From the NCBI GenBank assembly GCA_905250885.1, contig CAJNOQ010001725.1:1-29046 (forward strand): a stretch of 29,046 nucleotides of DNA, in the 5' to 3' direction. The notes below the pieces were generated by a model. The model ran no database searches. It saw only the letters and a program-made list of their open reading frames with translations, and was not told where the DNA came from. This document shows positions 1 through 10,411 of this stretch, one piece after another. Source of the DNA: Didymodactylos carnosus (Eukaryota; Rotifera; Eurotatoria; Philodinida; Philodinidae). The translations under genes were made by a program, and so were the position numbers. The stretch's first letter is position 1; each line of letters begins with the position of its first letter.

Positions 1-179
1 CTTTTAGAAAATTCTATCTAGGAGGTCGGTTTAGAAGGCCACTCTTAATAGAAGGCCACCCTAAAAAGTTTGATCCGACGGGACACAAGAGAAAGCCATG
101 CCCTTCTATTCTGGGGGGGGGTTTACTTATACTGTTTAGAAAGGACAGGTATCGATAAGGCCTGACGACATTTTTCAAA

Positions 180-306
180 AAGAATTACATATTCGGAATC
201 ACCATTAAATTCTGAGTAAAATGAGGTATTTTTTTGTGTCGAAAAGCCGCTTTCATTTTTCATCTGGTTTTTAGCGCCCCTAGGAGTCATTGCGATAGAA
301 AAACGC
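180..306 (+). repeat. 127-bp direct repeat, copy 1 (copy 2 at 894-1020)
   Basis: The stretch beginning agaattacatattcgg recurs 714 bp downstream at 894-1020 with only a few substitutions (for example aaaagccgc against aaaagccac, cgcccctagg against cgcccgtagg). A third copy, cut off after the first 70 bp, ends the second 653-bp repeat at 3732-3801. A diverged inverted copy lies at about 2256-2345. No coding capacity is apparent. It is probably a terminal or internal part of a mobile element. Nothing recognisable precedes it at 1-179 apart from a run of nine or so G residues near 112. Confidence 0.8.
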
Positions 307-311
307 CTGTT

Positions 312-964
312 AAAATACTCGTTTATGATTGGATAGATTAGTGTGAGTAGTATTACTATTTCGATTAATAATTTCGAAATGAGTAAACGGGATTAAAATG
401 AAAAGTTTGTACACTTGCTTATGTAATAGACGATATCCTCCATAGTTAGAATGAGTACACTGGTATAAGGAGAAACACGGTTGAACTGCTTTAAATCGAT
501 CGACCATCATCATTGAGAGAAATGTCACTACTTTATTCTAAAAGAAAAAAACACATTCCGCCACTCCGGACAATTGAACTGAGTGCAGTGGAGTGCGCTT
601 TACTCCGCGGAGTGACTGGAGTGACAGAGTGCGCTTTTTTCGCCTTGCAAAAACCAGTAAGGATTTTAAAGATAGAAATGGCCTATCGAACATTGTGCTG
701 AAGTTAATATCAACTGGGCTTCAAAAGATCTCTATAACTGACATGGGAGATTTTAGAACAATTAAAAGTTTGTTACATTCTCCATTTAAGTTTGAAATGC
801 ATTTCAATTTAGCGTTGTCCTCAACTGCTACGATTACCACCAACACCGGATATACAACCACCACAACAATAGCAATAATAACCCGTATGTTTTAAGAATT
901 ACATATTCGGAATCACCATTAAATTCTGAGTAAAATGAGGTATTTTTTTGTGTCGAAAAGCCAC
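312..964 (+). repeat. 653-bp near-identical direct repeat, copy A
   Basis: This block is repeated at 3149-3801, at a constant offset of 2837 bp. The only difference I found is g at 928 against a at 3765. Flanks outside the block are unrelated, so this is not a simple tandem duplication. It carries a GAGTG-rich patch (about 580-635) and short ORFs that I do not consider genes. The near identity implies a recent duplication, gene conversion or an assembly duplicate. The ends do not show the TG...CA of LTRs. Confidence 0.9.
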
Positions 965-1020
965 TTTCATTTTTCATCCGGTTTTTAGCGCCCGTAGGAG
1001 TCATTGCGCGAGAAAAACGC
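894..1020 (+). repeat. 127-bp direct repeat, copy 2
   Basis: Second copy of the 180-306 repeat. It straddles the right edge of the 653-bp repeat: its first 71 bp lie inside that repeat and the remainder outside, so the 653-bp repeat ends in the middle of this older repeat. Confidence 0.8.
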
Positions 1021-1200
1021 CCGTTTGCCCCAGAAGCATGCTCAATCAGTTTTTCTGAAGTGGCTGTAACTAGTCTCATCTTGTAGAGCATACTCGAAAA
1101 CCTACGAATTCAAGCTTTTAGCTTTCTTCATCTTTTCGTTTTGTAGATACGAGAATTTTGTGCAAACGACATTATTCGAAAAAATAAATAGGTAAAAGAT

Positions 1201-1286
1201 ATAAAATCGATATATCTCGAGAACGCAAAGAGATAGGATCAAGATTTTTTCAACGTATATAGTACTCAATGTCTAATATATACTAG
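1201..1286 (+). repeat. Direct partial copy of the adjacent palindrome arm
   Basis: The block from the cgatatatctcgagaacgc motif to caatgtctaatatatac matches 1458-1546 in the same orientation with a few mismatches. It is therefore a third, partial copy of the arm of the palindrome at 1303-1782, just outside that palindrome. Confidence 0.8.
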
Positions 1287-1302
1287 CATACAAAGCAATA
1301 AA

Positions 1303-1782
1303 ATAATATATCGCTTTACCTTTGTTACGAAATAGATTATTTTCTTGACAGTATATGTTTACCTGAATAGCTTCCGAGCTCCACCCCGACTGACTTCGAT
1401 GTTAGAGCTAACACGTCCTGCATCTGGAAGGCCTCGTCAGGCGGATTTTAGAAGCTAAATTCGATATATCTCGAGAACGCAAAGAGATAAGATCAAGATT
1501 TCTTCAACGTATATAGTACTCAATGTCTAATATATACATTAGACATTGAGTACTATATACGTTGAAGAAATCTTGATCCTATCGCTTTGCGTTCTCGAGA
1601 TATATCGAATTTAGCTTCTAAAATCCGCCTGACGAGGCCTTCCAGATGCAGGACGTGTTAGCTCTAACATCGAAGTCAGTCGGCGTGGGGCTCGGAAGCT
1701 ATTCAGGTAAACATATACTGTCACATTGCCCAATAAGAAGAAAATAATCTATTTCATAACAAAGGTAAAGCGATATATTTTA
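1303..1782. mobile_element. 480-bp palindromic (foldback) element
   Basis: Two long inverted arms meet at the centre caatgtctaa/ttagacattg around 1530-1545. The left arm runs from atatatcgctttaccttt at 1303 and the right arm ends with its complement at about 1782. The arms are nearly identical, except that the right arm has about 16 extra bases near 1722-1741 (cacattgcccaataag) missing from the left. No ORF of note is present. It fits a non-autonomous foldback element or MITE; no target duplication could be assigned because its right end merges with the next element. Confidence 0.85.
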
Positions 1783-2236
1783 GTGGCCTTATCCTGGTTA
1801 GTTTATAGAAACATAACCAGTTATAATAAGATTCACTTTCGAGCTGTTGTTAGGTGTAGCAGCCTTTTTCTTGGCATATAATCTCATAAAACATCAATTG
1901 TGTAGTGGTAATTGCAATTGCAACAGTTTATTTTCGATCATGTATTTGAATAATTCTTCAGAATTTTCTAGTCATCGACCTAAACATAATGACAGAAGAG
2001 TTTGTCACACAGGTAACAATTACGTTTCATAGTTGTTTCAGCCATTGCGAATGATCTTCAGACAAATCTTTAAGCTTTCACACTGAATGTGCAAAAGTTG
2101 TCCCACTAGGACCTTTGGGTTTAATTCGAAATTGTGGCAACAATATATTATTTAACTGGTTAAGTTATGTTTTTATGAACTAATCAGGATAAGGCCACTA
2201 AAATATATCGCTTTACCTTTGTTATGCAATAGATTA
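1743..2236. mobile_element. MITE of about 494 bp with TIRs of about 90 bp
   Basis: 1743-1831 and 2148-2236 are inverted copies, sharing taatctatt, the core aaaggtaaagcgatatattt and ggccttatcct, and continuing to the cataac/cagtta motif with small indels. The inner region of about 315 bp is AT-rich and non-coding. The outermost 40 bp equal the arm tips of the neighbouring palindrome, so the two elements belong to one family or are nested. Confidence 0.85.
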
Positions 2237-2255
2237 CTTTGTTTTTATTTCGAAG

Positions 2256-2440
2256 TTCCTCCGATCCTACAGGAGCGCCAAAAACCGGGTAAAAAATGAA
2301 AGTGGCTTTTCGACAGAAAAAAAGATATCTTTTTACTCAGAATTTAAAAATAAACGTGAGCTATCAAACCTTGTGTTTGAGTTATCAACTGGTCTCTATA
2401 ACTGACATGGGAGATCAAAAGTTTGGGCCTTTAAAATCTG
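2256..2440. repeat. Diverged copies of the 653-bp repeat's sequences
   Basis: 2256-2345 is a diverged reverse complement of 924-1010 (shared motifs: ccggtttttagcgcc and gtcgaaaagccactttcatt). Immediately after it, 2355-2420 is a diverged copy in direct orientation of 672-755 (shared motif: tctctataactgacatggga). The opposite orientations side by side indicate an older, rearranged member of the same repeat family. The rest, 2441-3148, shows no gene or clear repeat. Confidence 0.6.
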
Positions 2441-3148
2441 GTACAGTAAAACAGCAAAGGCGAAAAAGACGAAATTCTACCCGACTTAAGAAATTTTATT
2501 CAGCTTAAAGCTAAATCAGAGGCTTCTGAATTAGCAAGTTGTCTTTGTCTGTCTTTTTACTCAACAGGTCTGTAACATGAGTAAGTGTTTAATTTTTTCA
2601 GTATGAAGGTCCCCAGATCGACTGTCATACTGAATTCGCGGCGTGAATGCGCTACGCGATCGCTGTGACGTCGCTATCATTGATTGATTCTAGTTTTCAG
2701 ACTTTTTCTTTCTTGCATGGTTGAGGAGACATACCTAAAACAAATCGTTCTATAGTTTTGTCCAGTAATGCAGATGGAAATGATGATGTTTCTCTAGTAT
2801 TTTGACAATTGTCCTGTAGGGGTATAGTTCCCGAAAGCTTATTTATAGCTCATTTCGTAGGGTAGCCAATTCTCTATCTGTTTGTATATGAGTTTTTATC
2901 AAATGATTCTGAAATCATATTGAAACTTTGAGGAACAAAGTAAGTGGCCATTGTTCAAATGGTGACGCAAAATGAGAAGAAAGTTTATTTTGAAGGAGAC
3001 TAGGAGCACTTTTTGAGCGCGGGCAGTGTTGGGAAGTGAAAACGTATTTCCCATCACCCGCAAATTATCAAAATCATACTGGACCATTTTCTTACAAAAA
3101 TCGTTTTCTGTCCTTTCGTCATAAACAAACAGCGTGTTGCTGACAATA

Positions 3149-3801
3149 AAAATACTCGTTTATGATTGGATAGATTAGTGTGAGTAGTATTACTATTTCG
3201 ATTAATAATTTCGAAATGAGTAAACGGGATTAAAATGAAAAGTTTGTACACTTGCTTATGTAATAGACGATATCCTCCATAGTTAGAATGAGTACACTGG
3301 TATAAGGAGAAACACGGTTGAACTGCTTTAAATCGATCGACCATCATCATTGAGAGAAATGTCACTACTTTATTCTAAAAGAAAAAAACACATTCCGCCA
3401 CTCCGGACAATTGAACTGAGTGCAGTGGAGTGCGCTTTACTCCGCGGAGTGACTGGAGTGACAGAGTGCGCTTTTTTCGCCTTGCAAAAACCAGTAAGGA
3501 TTTTAAAGATAGAAATGGCCTATCGAACATTGTGCTGAAGTTAATATCAACTGGGCTTCAAAAGATCTCTATAACTGACATGGGAGATTTTAGAACAATT
3601 AAAAGTTTGTTACATTCTCCATTTAAGTTTGAAATGCATTTCAATTTAGCGTTGTCCTCAACTGCTACGATTACCACCAACACCGGATATACAACCACCA
3701 CAACAATAGCAATAATAACCCGTATGTTTTAAGAATTACATATTCGGAATCACCATTAAATTCTAAGTAAAATGAGGTATTTTTTTGTGTCGAAAAGCCA
3801 C
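3149..3801 (+). repeat. 653-bp near-identical direct repeat, copy B
   Basis: Second copy of 312-964. Its right edge at 3801 lies 238 bp upstream of the first recognisable codon of the CAP-domain gene, so the duplication may have displaced that gene's 5' end. The intervening 3802-4039 contains no ATG in any frame until an out-of-frame one at 4019. Confidence 0.9.
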
Positions 3802-4039
3802 AAAAAGCTTTAGAAAATCTGGAAGACATCCTGGCTTTAACGTATAACGCTGGCTTTTATATCGTTATCGTGTTCTAGCATCACTAAAAGTTCCTGTGAA
3901 ATCTTTTAAAATCAGACTTGAAACAAAAAAGGGTTTTCCTCTAGTGAGGAATATCTCTGACACATCTGGATATTGGTCGTAACTTTTATCGTCCGGCACT
4001 TCATAGAAACATAAAAAAATGGTTTTCTTATAAATTTAG

Positions 4040-4584
4040 TGGCAAATGTGGATGCAATCGTATTTCAACAACAAGCCTTGACACAACATAATTATTATCG
4101 TTCCTTACAATGCGCACCGGCTCTGATGTTGAATGAAACATTAAATACAATTGCTCAAAGTTGGAGTTCACATTTAGCTACCACTCATACGTCTGCACAT
4201 AGTGGTAATACAATGAATGGAGAATATATTGGTGAAAATCTCCGGGACACTTCAGCATCTGTTGCGATCAATCCAAGCAACATAAATGGTAAGATTCTCT
4301 CGTCTCTCTAACTATTGACTATAATTTTCTTGTCGTTCAAAGGTTCATCGCCCTCAAATGCATGGTATGATGAAATTTCCTCGTATAACTGGTCAAATCC
4401 AGGATATACGTCCACGACAGGTCATTTTACACAGCTGGTTTGGGCAGGTACACAAGTGATGGGCATTGGTTTAGCGTGTATATCGGATGGAACAACGTGT
4501 TATGTGACAGCAAATTATTATCCTGGTGGAAATATTAATACTGCAGCCTATTTTGCTGCCAATGTCAAACAGTCTCCATGTTAA
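4040..4584 (+). CDS. CAP/SCP-domain protein, GAPR-1-like, first exon missing
   Basis: Two exons are visible, 4040-4288 and 4343-4584, split by a 54-bp GT-AG phase-1 intron (gtaag...caaag). Joined, they encode about 163 residues covering almost a whole CAP domain. In order it shows the HNYYR helix motif, an AHSG histidine, IGENL, WYDE followed by YNW, the signature GHFTQLVWAGTQ, and TANYYPGGN. The four CAP-cavity residues (two His, two Glu) are therefore all present. The closest family type is GAPR-1/GLIPR2 or secreted SCP; the biochemical role is not settled for the family. No in-frame ATG exists: a stop lies at 4012-4014 and the sequence just upstream reads as a splice acceptor (aatttag), implying an upstream exon with a start and perhaps a signal peptide that I cannot find within the 238 bp before the repeat. 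It may be 5'-truncated by repeat copy B. Confidence 0.8.
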
Positions 4585-4630
4585 AAGTCAAATTTGACCT
4601 AGCTTCTTTTACACAGATAAAAAACATTAA

Positions 4631-4636
4631 AATAAA
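4631..4636 (+). terminator. Poly(A) signal AATAAA of the CAP gene
   Basis: A canonical AATAAA lies 46 bp after the TAA stop of the CAP gene, a normal spacing for a short 3' UTR. Confidence 0.5.
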
Positions 4637-4962
4637 TAAGACAAGTATTTTCACGTTTTTCGCAGATAGTTGTTAAATCATATTAATGATACTTTTCGCC
4701 TCGAATACCGTAAAACTATATAAATACAAGAAGCTCGAACAAAAGCTCGAATGTCAAGTGTAAAGGTAAAAATTCACACTAATTATATTAATACAACGAT
4801 GTTAAACGAAACTGATAATTGAGACAAATAAGTTAGACAGATACAAAAGAAAAGAATAGCAGTTTGCAAATTATGAGCAAGCGCTTCTAATTGTTTTATA
4901 CGGGGTTTTCATCAAAACTCCTGAAGTCAGGGACTCTGGAAAACCAAGTACCATAGTCCAAT

Positions 4963-5247
4963 CTAGAAATTCTTTGCAAATATGTTCATCGACCATTGAG
5001 AAAATATTTTTGAAGAAAACGAGACGTCTCCCAGCTCTTTACAAGATTTATTCATGGAGCAGCATTCAGTTTATGGGGGGTCCCATAGCAGCCAAACTCG
5101 AGGGAAAACACGAAGATACGTCCTTAGGGCCTTCCTTAAATTGAATGCTGCTCCATGAATAAATCTTGTAAGGAGCTGGGAGACGTCTCGTTTTCTTCAA
5201 AAATATTTTCTCAATGGTCGATGGACGTATTTGCAAAGAATTTCTAG
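4963..5247. mobile_element. 285-bp foldback repeat, arms of about 111 bp
   Basis: 4963-5073 and 5137-5247 are inverted copies (shared motif: gaaaacgagacgtctccc) around a 63-bp loop. The ORF on the minus strand here is created by the palindrome. A diverged relative covers left arm plus loop at about 22976-23160, including the loop phrase gggaaaacacgaagatacg, so this is a dispersed family. Confidence 0.85.
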
Positions 5248-8200
5248 GTTGAAATCTCAAAATCAATTTTTTGGACGAAAATTTAGCCTTCAGAGTTCTG
5301 AGTGGGGGGCGGGGGATGTCCTCATTCTACAAAATGACTTGAAAAGAAAATTCTTCTTATCATTTGTTTTGAGAAAATGCGTGAAAAATCTCAAACCACC
5401 TTAAAAAAAGAGGCTTTTTCCATAACAGCGTTACGCTCTTCGTTTTGTCCATAGAAACTAAGTTTCAAAACCGATTTCGCTCTTCTTTTCATTTTATTCA
5501 TTATTTTACTTTATACGTTTTTTATTCATTTTTATACTGTAAAGTATGTTGTGTGAAAATAATTAATTATTGTAAACATTCATCTTGTTAATATTATTAT
5601 CTTAACTTTTAGCTTGTTAACAACAAAAACTAAAAGAGAAATTCTTCTGAGCATAGAATTACACTTTCTTTTTGCTCATATCTCTGTTTGACATATGTAC
5701 ATCTTTGAGAGAACCGTAACTTTCTAGTACAATCACTTGTTTAGATATGTTTCTATAATAAATAACTCAGGTTACAAGAGGCTGGCTTGAGCGAATTTTT
5801 TCCTGTGCTTTGCCTAGCACTTTACCCACTTCCACAAAAATTTTCTACTCGATACGTCCTTTCGTTGCAAAGTTATGGGACGCGAAAGTTGAAAAAAGTT
5901 AATTTTCTGATGACTCATCATCTGAAAACTGAATTTTTGATGATATAAAAAGATATAAAAAGAAAAGGAAAGCAGTGCATCCTGTAGAGAATTGAATTGT
6001 GAATCTAACCATATGATTAGTGTTCAACTTTGTTTACTTTTTTTTGTTGTTCTTTAGATATAATCATTTTACAAGCATCTTTTCCGTTTTTTGTAGACCG
6101 ACCTTCTCTTACAGTTTTTCCCAAAAGTCCGCCACTGAAGAAATTTTTTGAGTTGCTAAAATTGTAGATCAGATGTCGGTCTCCAACTCTATTTAAAAAA
6201 AGTCAGTTTACATGATTTGGTAGAGATAAAAACAGCTTTCATTCTTGCGGAAGTCAATTTCCGCTCTAAATGTAGACTGACTTTTTGCAACTTGTTTTGC
6301 TCAGAACTAATGAAGTATGCATTCGTTCTCGATGAAACTTCTACACTAGACAGAGCATCAAAAGTTGTACTAGCAAAAGTAGTTTCAGGTCGAATCCTCA
6401 TTTTGTTCCTTACTACTTTTACATTATAGGGGAAAATGTAGACCGACTTTTGTTTTTAACTAAATGTAGACCAACCTTTTTTCGTGAGATTTTTGGTCAA
6501 AGCTAAACGAAAATCATCAATACCGTACACCAGTCGGCTCTTCAGACTTCGCCGAGTTTGACTACCTGATTGTTGGAGCTCTAAAATCTATAGTTTTTGC
6601 TAAAATAATGGATAATTCTGAAAATAGAATCACATAACGAAATTCGGACTTTTTAGATTTGAATACTAAAGAATGAAAACACTTTTCTGCGGTTTTTCGG
6701 CTTGATGCATTTGTCATAGTCCCACTGTACTGCTCGAATCATTCTCTGTCGAACGATGTAGAATACATCTATTTCAACCCTTTTTCTAGCAAAATCCTGC
6801 CAAAAATTCTCTATGGCAAAAACTGAAAATTGTCTCCCTCCTAACTCAGCCAGTATGCGTCTGACAGTTGAGAAATTTTTATAGGATACTCGGCAAAGAC
6901 AGGGGAACAAAACGTACCATTCAGATTTTTTTAATGAACACTTTCATTTTTTTTATCGATTGGAAGTTACATCTCTCTCCTGTATACTGTTCTATATATT
7001 TTAAATTAAATATATAGTTTTTTTCTGTATTTGTCCTTTGTGAACCTTTTGGCACAAATAAAATGATCTGAATATAAATATATATATAATATATTTATTA
7101 TAATATATAATATATTTATTAGAGTATAATATATATATATATATATATTTACTATAATCAATTAGCACTGTTAATGTGTTCTTTGATATGCTATATATAA
7201 GAGTTACTAAAAAGTAAGCTATAGAAAAAAATGAATAAAATGGAGAAGAAAAGTTAGATTTTATATATTTTTCTCTCCTATACAAATATCAAGGAGAAGC
7301 TCTTTACATGCTCCGTTCGCTCCATTTACTCCGAACATAATTTTGACGGCTTCCTTACCTTGTCGGAACAATTGAGATTTTTCTAAATGTGAGAGATATG
7401 TTTTAAAAGAAAAAGTTTGTTGTGCAAATCACCCGTTGAAAGCCGCTTATGGGTCACTCTCTGCGAGTTATTCAAATTTTGTTAAGACACACAGTGGGCA
7501 ATCAGGCGAACATTAGGCGAATTAACGAAAGTGAGATTTTTCGGGATTCAAATAATGTCATGTATACACTATTCAATGGTAGATTTAATGATAAAAAGAT
7601 TTTGATCCAAGTGCTTAAGTTGGCCGAGAAGCCTAAGTTTCAATTTTAGGTCGGTTTTTGCGATACTTTTAGCAAAACCGCTTTTCTGTTTCGTAAGGCA
7701 GTGTTATTAAAAACTCTGACATAGATCTTCTGAAAGCCGAGGCTACAACCTATCGGTTTGAATCGCGCTAACTATTGCTAACGAGTAAACGCAATGAAAC
7801 TTTCAGAGAATATTCTCCTATAGGTAGTGCATCTATAAAACGTGCAGAAACATGCCGTTTTTTGCCATTGCAAAGTTATAGATTTTACAAGAAACCTAGC
7901 TTTCCAGTGGTATTTTCCGTTTTTCTCGGCTAGGAAACATCCTATCTAAAAGCTAAGGACATATTCGGGATCAGCGTAGAAAACTGCGTCTAATGATGGG
8001 TCCCTTAACCAGTTTGAACGAAAGTCTGCGCAAATTTCCAAAAACAGCGTTTTTCCAATGTTTTCCTCTAAAGTTTGAGCTGAAGTTTTTTGCAGTAATC
8101 TGCGAGTGTTCCGAAATAGTGGAAACCCGTTTTCTCTAGGTTTTCGACCATAGTGAATCTAATGGTGGCATTTAAAATTTTCATCATGGTTTTTCGTGGG

Positions 8201-9683
8201 GTGTTCAGAGTCCGGGTCTGTAGAAAAGCCCTCAAAACCCGGACTTTTGAAAATTTTCTGGTCTCATAAGAAAGAGCATGTAAGAAAACCTACTGAGGCT
8301 TTGTTTTGAGTTAAGTAAAACTGAGTTAAACCACCAAATGCTCGCCTGCCTATGGAAAATTGCCCACTCCGAGACGGACTTATTTTTTCTCCAAGTATGG
8401 AGGTGCATACGAGAATTACCCAGCTTATCTCAGTTCTTGACTCACCAGTCTCTGTGAATGATATCTAGAATGATAGGCCATAATGACCTCGACTTTTCTG
8501 TGACTACTAAACAGTTGTAAGTCAAATTTATCAAGTTGAGACACAGTCGAATTCATAAATCAAAATGCATTCATGAACGCCCTACAGGACATTTCAATGA
8601 TAGAAAAGAATATCCAAATTAAACATATTTAATTAAAAATGTGATGAATTATTTAGAAGAATTAGTCCTTTTAATAATCACCCTAATAGCCAAGGCTATT
8701 TGTTTCATTGAATCTAAATGTATGCGTAATAGTAAAGTAGCCAAATTAAATACTCCAAAAGTTTTTAGATTACAAACTGCTTGAGTTCACCTTCTAATGT
8801 CAAGGTGTCCTGGGACACTTTTTTCACTATTATATATACATGAAATTGCAGCGCAGGAAATTCTCCATCGAATGATATGTCGCACATCTTTGCACTATCT
8901 TCTGTCGATGTTTTACATATAGAAGTAGAATGTACAACATGTATGTATGTAATTGTACAAGTAGAATTTCCATTTAGTTTAGAGTTTGGAAAAAAATGGA
9001 AACCTCACTTTACTAGACATACGTTTTCAGAAAACACTTAACGAAGTAAGAACAAATATTTTCTCGGTTTCAACACGTACTGGGAAAAAGTTGTTTTTAC
9101 GATTAGATAGAGTGTCAGGTATAGTTTCGAATCATGTATAATTGTTGAGATTAGCATATTCAGTTTCGGAAGAAACAATATTTCTATACTCACAGGTCTG
9201 TTTTTAAAGGAAAACTTGCATAAAGATTTTCTTATTTAAGATGACACTTAGAAAAACACTTCCCGTGGTAATTAAATAGAGCTTATGTTGAAGTATATGA
9301 TCTGCTATTCAAATCTTGTAAAAGTGTACTTTCGCTTTTACCCCTAAAGCCCACGTGGTTGCCCGTTGTGCGTCGTGATAAAAATTTTAAACGTTTTGGA
9401 AAAACTTCAATTATTAATTCAGTTTTTAACATAATCCGCATTTTAGAGATATTCATACGTAAAAAACTTGCACTTTTTTTTAAATGATCGTTTCATTCTT
9501 CTGATGCAACGGTGAAAAAATCTTTATTAGTACTATCAATTGCCTCAAAAGTGGTGGTCTCATTACTACGTAAACTATATCTACTATGAGGTTTATGAGT
9601 CTGTAAATGTTTGCTAAGATAGTTAGGTCAAGACCTTTCGTTATTTAAGAAAAGGTCAAAAGTCGTAATATTTTAAAATGATC
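5248..9683. other. Gene-free stretch
   Basis: I see no supported gene. Short phrases resembling tgtagaccgac recur at about 6093, 6437 and 6465. A minus-strand open frame at 6653-6910 (85 codons) has mixed composition but no family I recognise. The remainder is AT-rich with only short chance ORFs. Confidence 0.5.
7071..7150. repeat. AT-rich (TA)n microsatellite
   Basis: About 80 bp consist almost only of A and T, mixing TATA runs with ttattataat units and ending in an uninterrupted TA tract near 7128-7148. Confidence 0.85.
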
Positions 9684-9726
9684 ATCTAAGGCGATCCATC
9701 CCAACTTGGGATGGATCGCCTTAGAT
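9684..9726. repeat. Perfect hairpin, 21-bp arms, 1-nt loop
   Basis: 9684-9704 and 9706-9726 are exact reverse complements separated by a single c. The arm carries ggcgatccatcccaa. No coding role is evident. Confidence 0.9.
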
Positions 9727-10080
9727 CTAAAGAGAAAATTTACAGAGTGTTGGGATTCCCAACACTCTGTAAATTTTCCCGTTAGATGTTCCTTTCATTA
9801 CTCCAAGAATAGCTCGGGCCGCTTCGTATTGTACATTCTCTAATTTATTTAAATTAACCAAGGTAGTCAATGAGAAAATGATCCAGTCATAGTTAAAAAC
9901 AGATAGAACACATGATTTGTAAATTATTTCAAGAGCATTTTTACATAACATGTGCTTGTGAAACTTCATCAGACCGACTGTAGAAGATGTTTTAGAGTAA
10001 ATTTTATTTATATTTTTAGCAATAGTTCCTTAATTTATATCCTTTAATTGTATATCAAGCTTGTTTTGTAACATACGAAG
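9727..10080 (-). pseudogene. Non-LTR retrotransposon reverse transcriptase relic, C-terminal part
   Basis: The minus frame reads like the end of a jockey/RTE-type reverse transcriptase: an NINKIYSK...VGLMKFH stretch, then IIYKSCVLSVFNYDWIIFS, then KLENVQYEAARAILGV, and finally the VLGIPTL motif. This corresponds to the palm/thumb end of the RT (the IYxSxVxSxxxY...LExxQxxAARxxxG...LGxPxL pattern). The frame continues upstream through one in-frame TAA near 10022-10030 to about 10080. The catalytic core, endonuclease and 3' end are absent. It is broken at its downstream edge by the perfect hairpin at 9734-9778. It is a dead fragment, not a gene. Confidence 0.65.
9734..9778. repeat. Perfect hairpin, 22-bp arms, 1-nt loop
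   Basis: 9734-9755 and 9757-9778 are exact reverse complements separated by a single t, only 7 bp beyond the previous hairpin. It sits at the downstream edge of the reverse-transcriptase relic and forms its last codons. Confidence 0.9.
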
Positions 10081-10098
10081 TACTCCTCACTAAAAAAA

Positions 10099-10374
10099 AT
10101 GCTTCGTACCGTTCTACTTTTTTACGTTCTTTTTGCATGTTCATGTTTTCCTTTATTTCTACACTTAATAAATAAAAAAGTATTTTGTCGAACTGCTAGT
10201 TCAATTCCACACGTAATATATGCGACAGAAGACGAAAACGGGATGAAGTCATGCGTATATCATCAGGACGGAAGTTGTGAAAGTAAACCTATGGTGATGA
10301 TGAGTGGACATATTTCACACCATGATATCAAAGATGATTGTTGTATTTTTCGTACACAGCATATTTTCAGTTAA
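10099..10374 (+). CDS. Hypothetical small secreted or membrane-anchored protein
   Basis: The frame encodes 91 residues with an ATG start preceded by an A-rich context (aaaaaaaATG). Residues about 4-25 form one strongly hydrophobic stretch, consistent with a signal peptide or anchor. The mature part holds several cysteines (CVYHQDGSC, DDCC) and a histidine pair (GHISHH). No known family is recognised. It ends 37 bp before the GPCR start codon. Alternative splicing into the GPCR frame was tested: donors at 10343 and 10352 joined to the acceptor at 10400 both run into a stop, so it is not an N-terminal exon of the receptor. It could be a chance ORF. Confidence 0.35.
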   Translation: MLRTVLLFYVLFACSCFPLFLHLINKKVFCRTASSIPHVIYATEDENGMKSCVYHQDGSCESKPMVMMSGHISHHDIKDDCCIFRTQHIFS

Positions 10375-10386
10375 ACTTTCTCTTGA

Positions 10387-10400
10387 GTTTGCCATTTTAG
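10387..10400 (+). promoter_or_regulatory. Candidate (trans-)splice acceptor before the GPCR
   Basis: The phrase tttgccattttag ends in AG 11 bp before the GPCR ATG, after a pyrimidine-containing stretch. With only 37 bp between the two ORFs there is little room for a promoter. Spliced-leader trans-splicing is known in bdelloid rotifers, so this is a candidate SL acceptor. It could equally be the 3' end of a 5' UTR intron. Confidence 0.35.
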
Positions 10401-10411
10401 ACTGACATACA

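Noticed and set aside
310..528. Minus frame in the 653-bp repeat (also 3054-3365) with MMMVDRFKAVQP, reminiscent of a GPCR TM3/DRY region
   Set aside because: Only this short phrase looks receptor-like; no adjacent transmembrane segments follow in frame and the rest is low-quality. At best a tiny GPCR relic carried in the repeat.
6653..6910. Minus ORF of 85 codons with FSTVRRILAELGG, faintly like a helix-turn-helix
   Set aside because: No further transposase or regulator motif, no flanking TIRs, and no family recognised.
7449..7649. Plus ORF of 66 codons
   Set aside because: Short, no family, no supporting splice or poly(A) context.
6380..7770. tRNA B-box-like words (aggtcgaatcc, ggtttgaatcgc)
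   Set aside because: No matching A box, acceptor stem or anticodon arm around either.
10343..10400. Possible 58-bp intron joining the small ORF to the GPCR
   Set aside because: Splicing from donors at 10343 or 10352 to the acceptor at 10400 gives a TGA stop right after the junction, so no fusion protein results.
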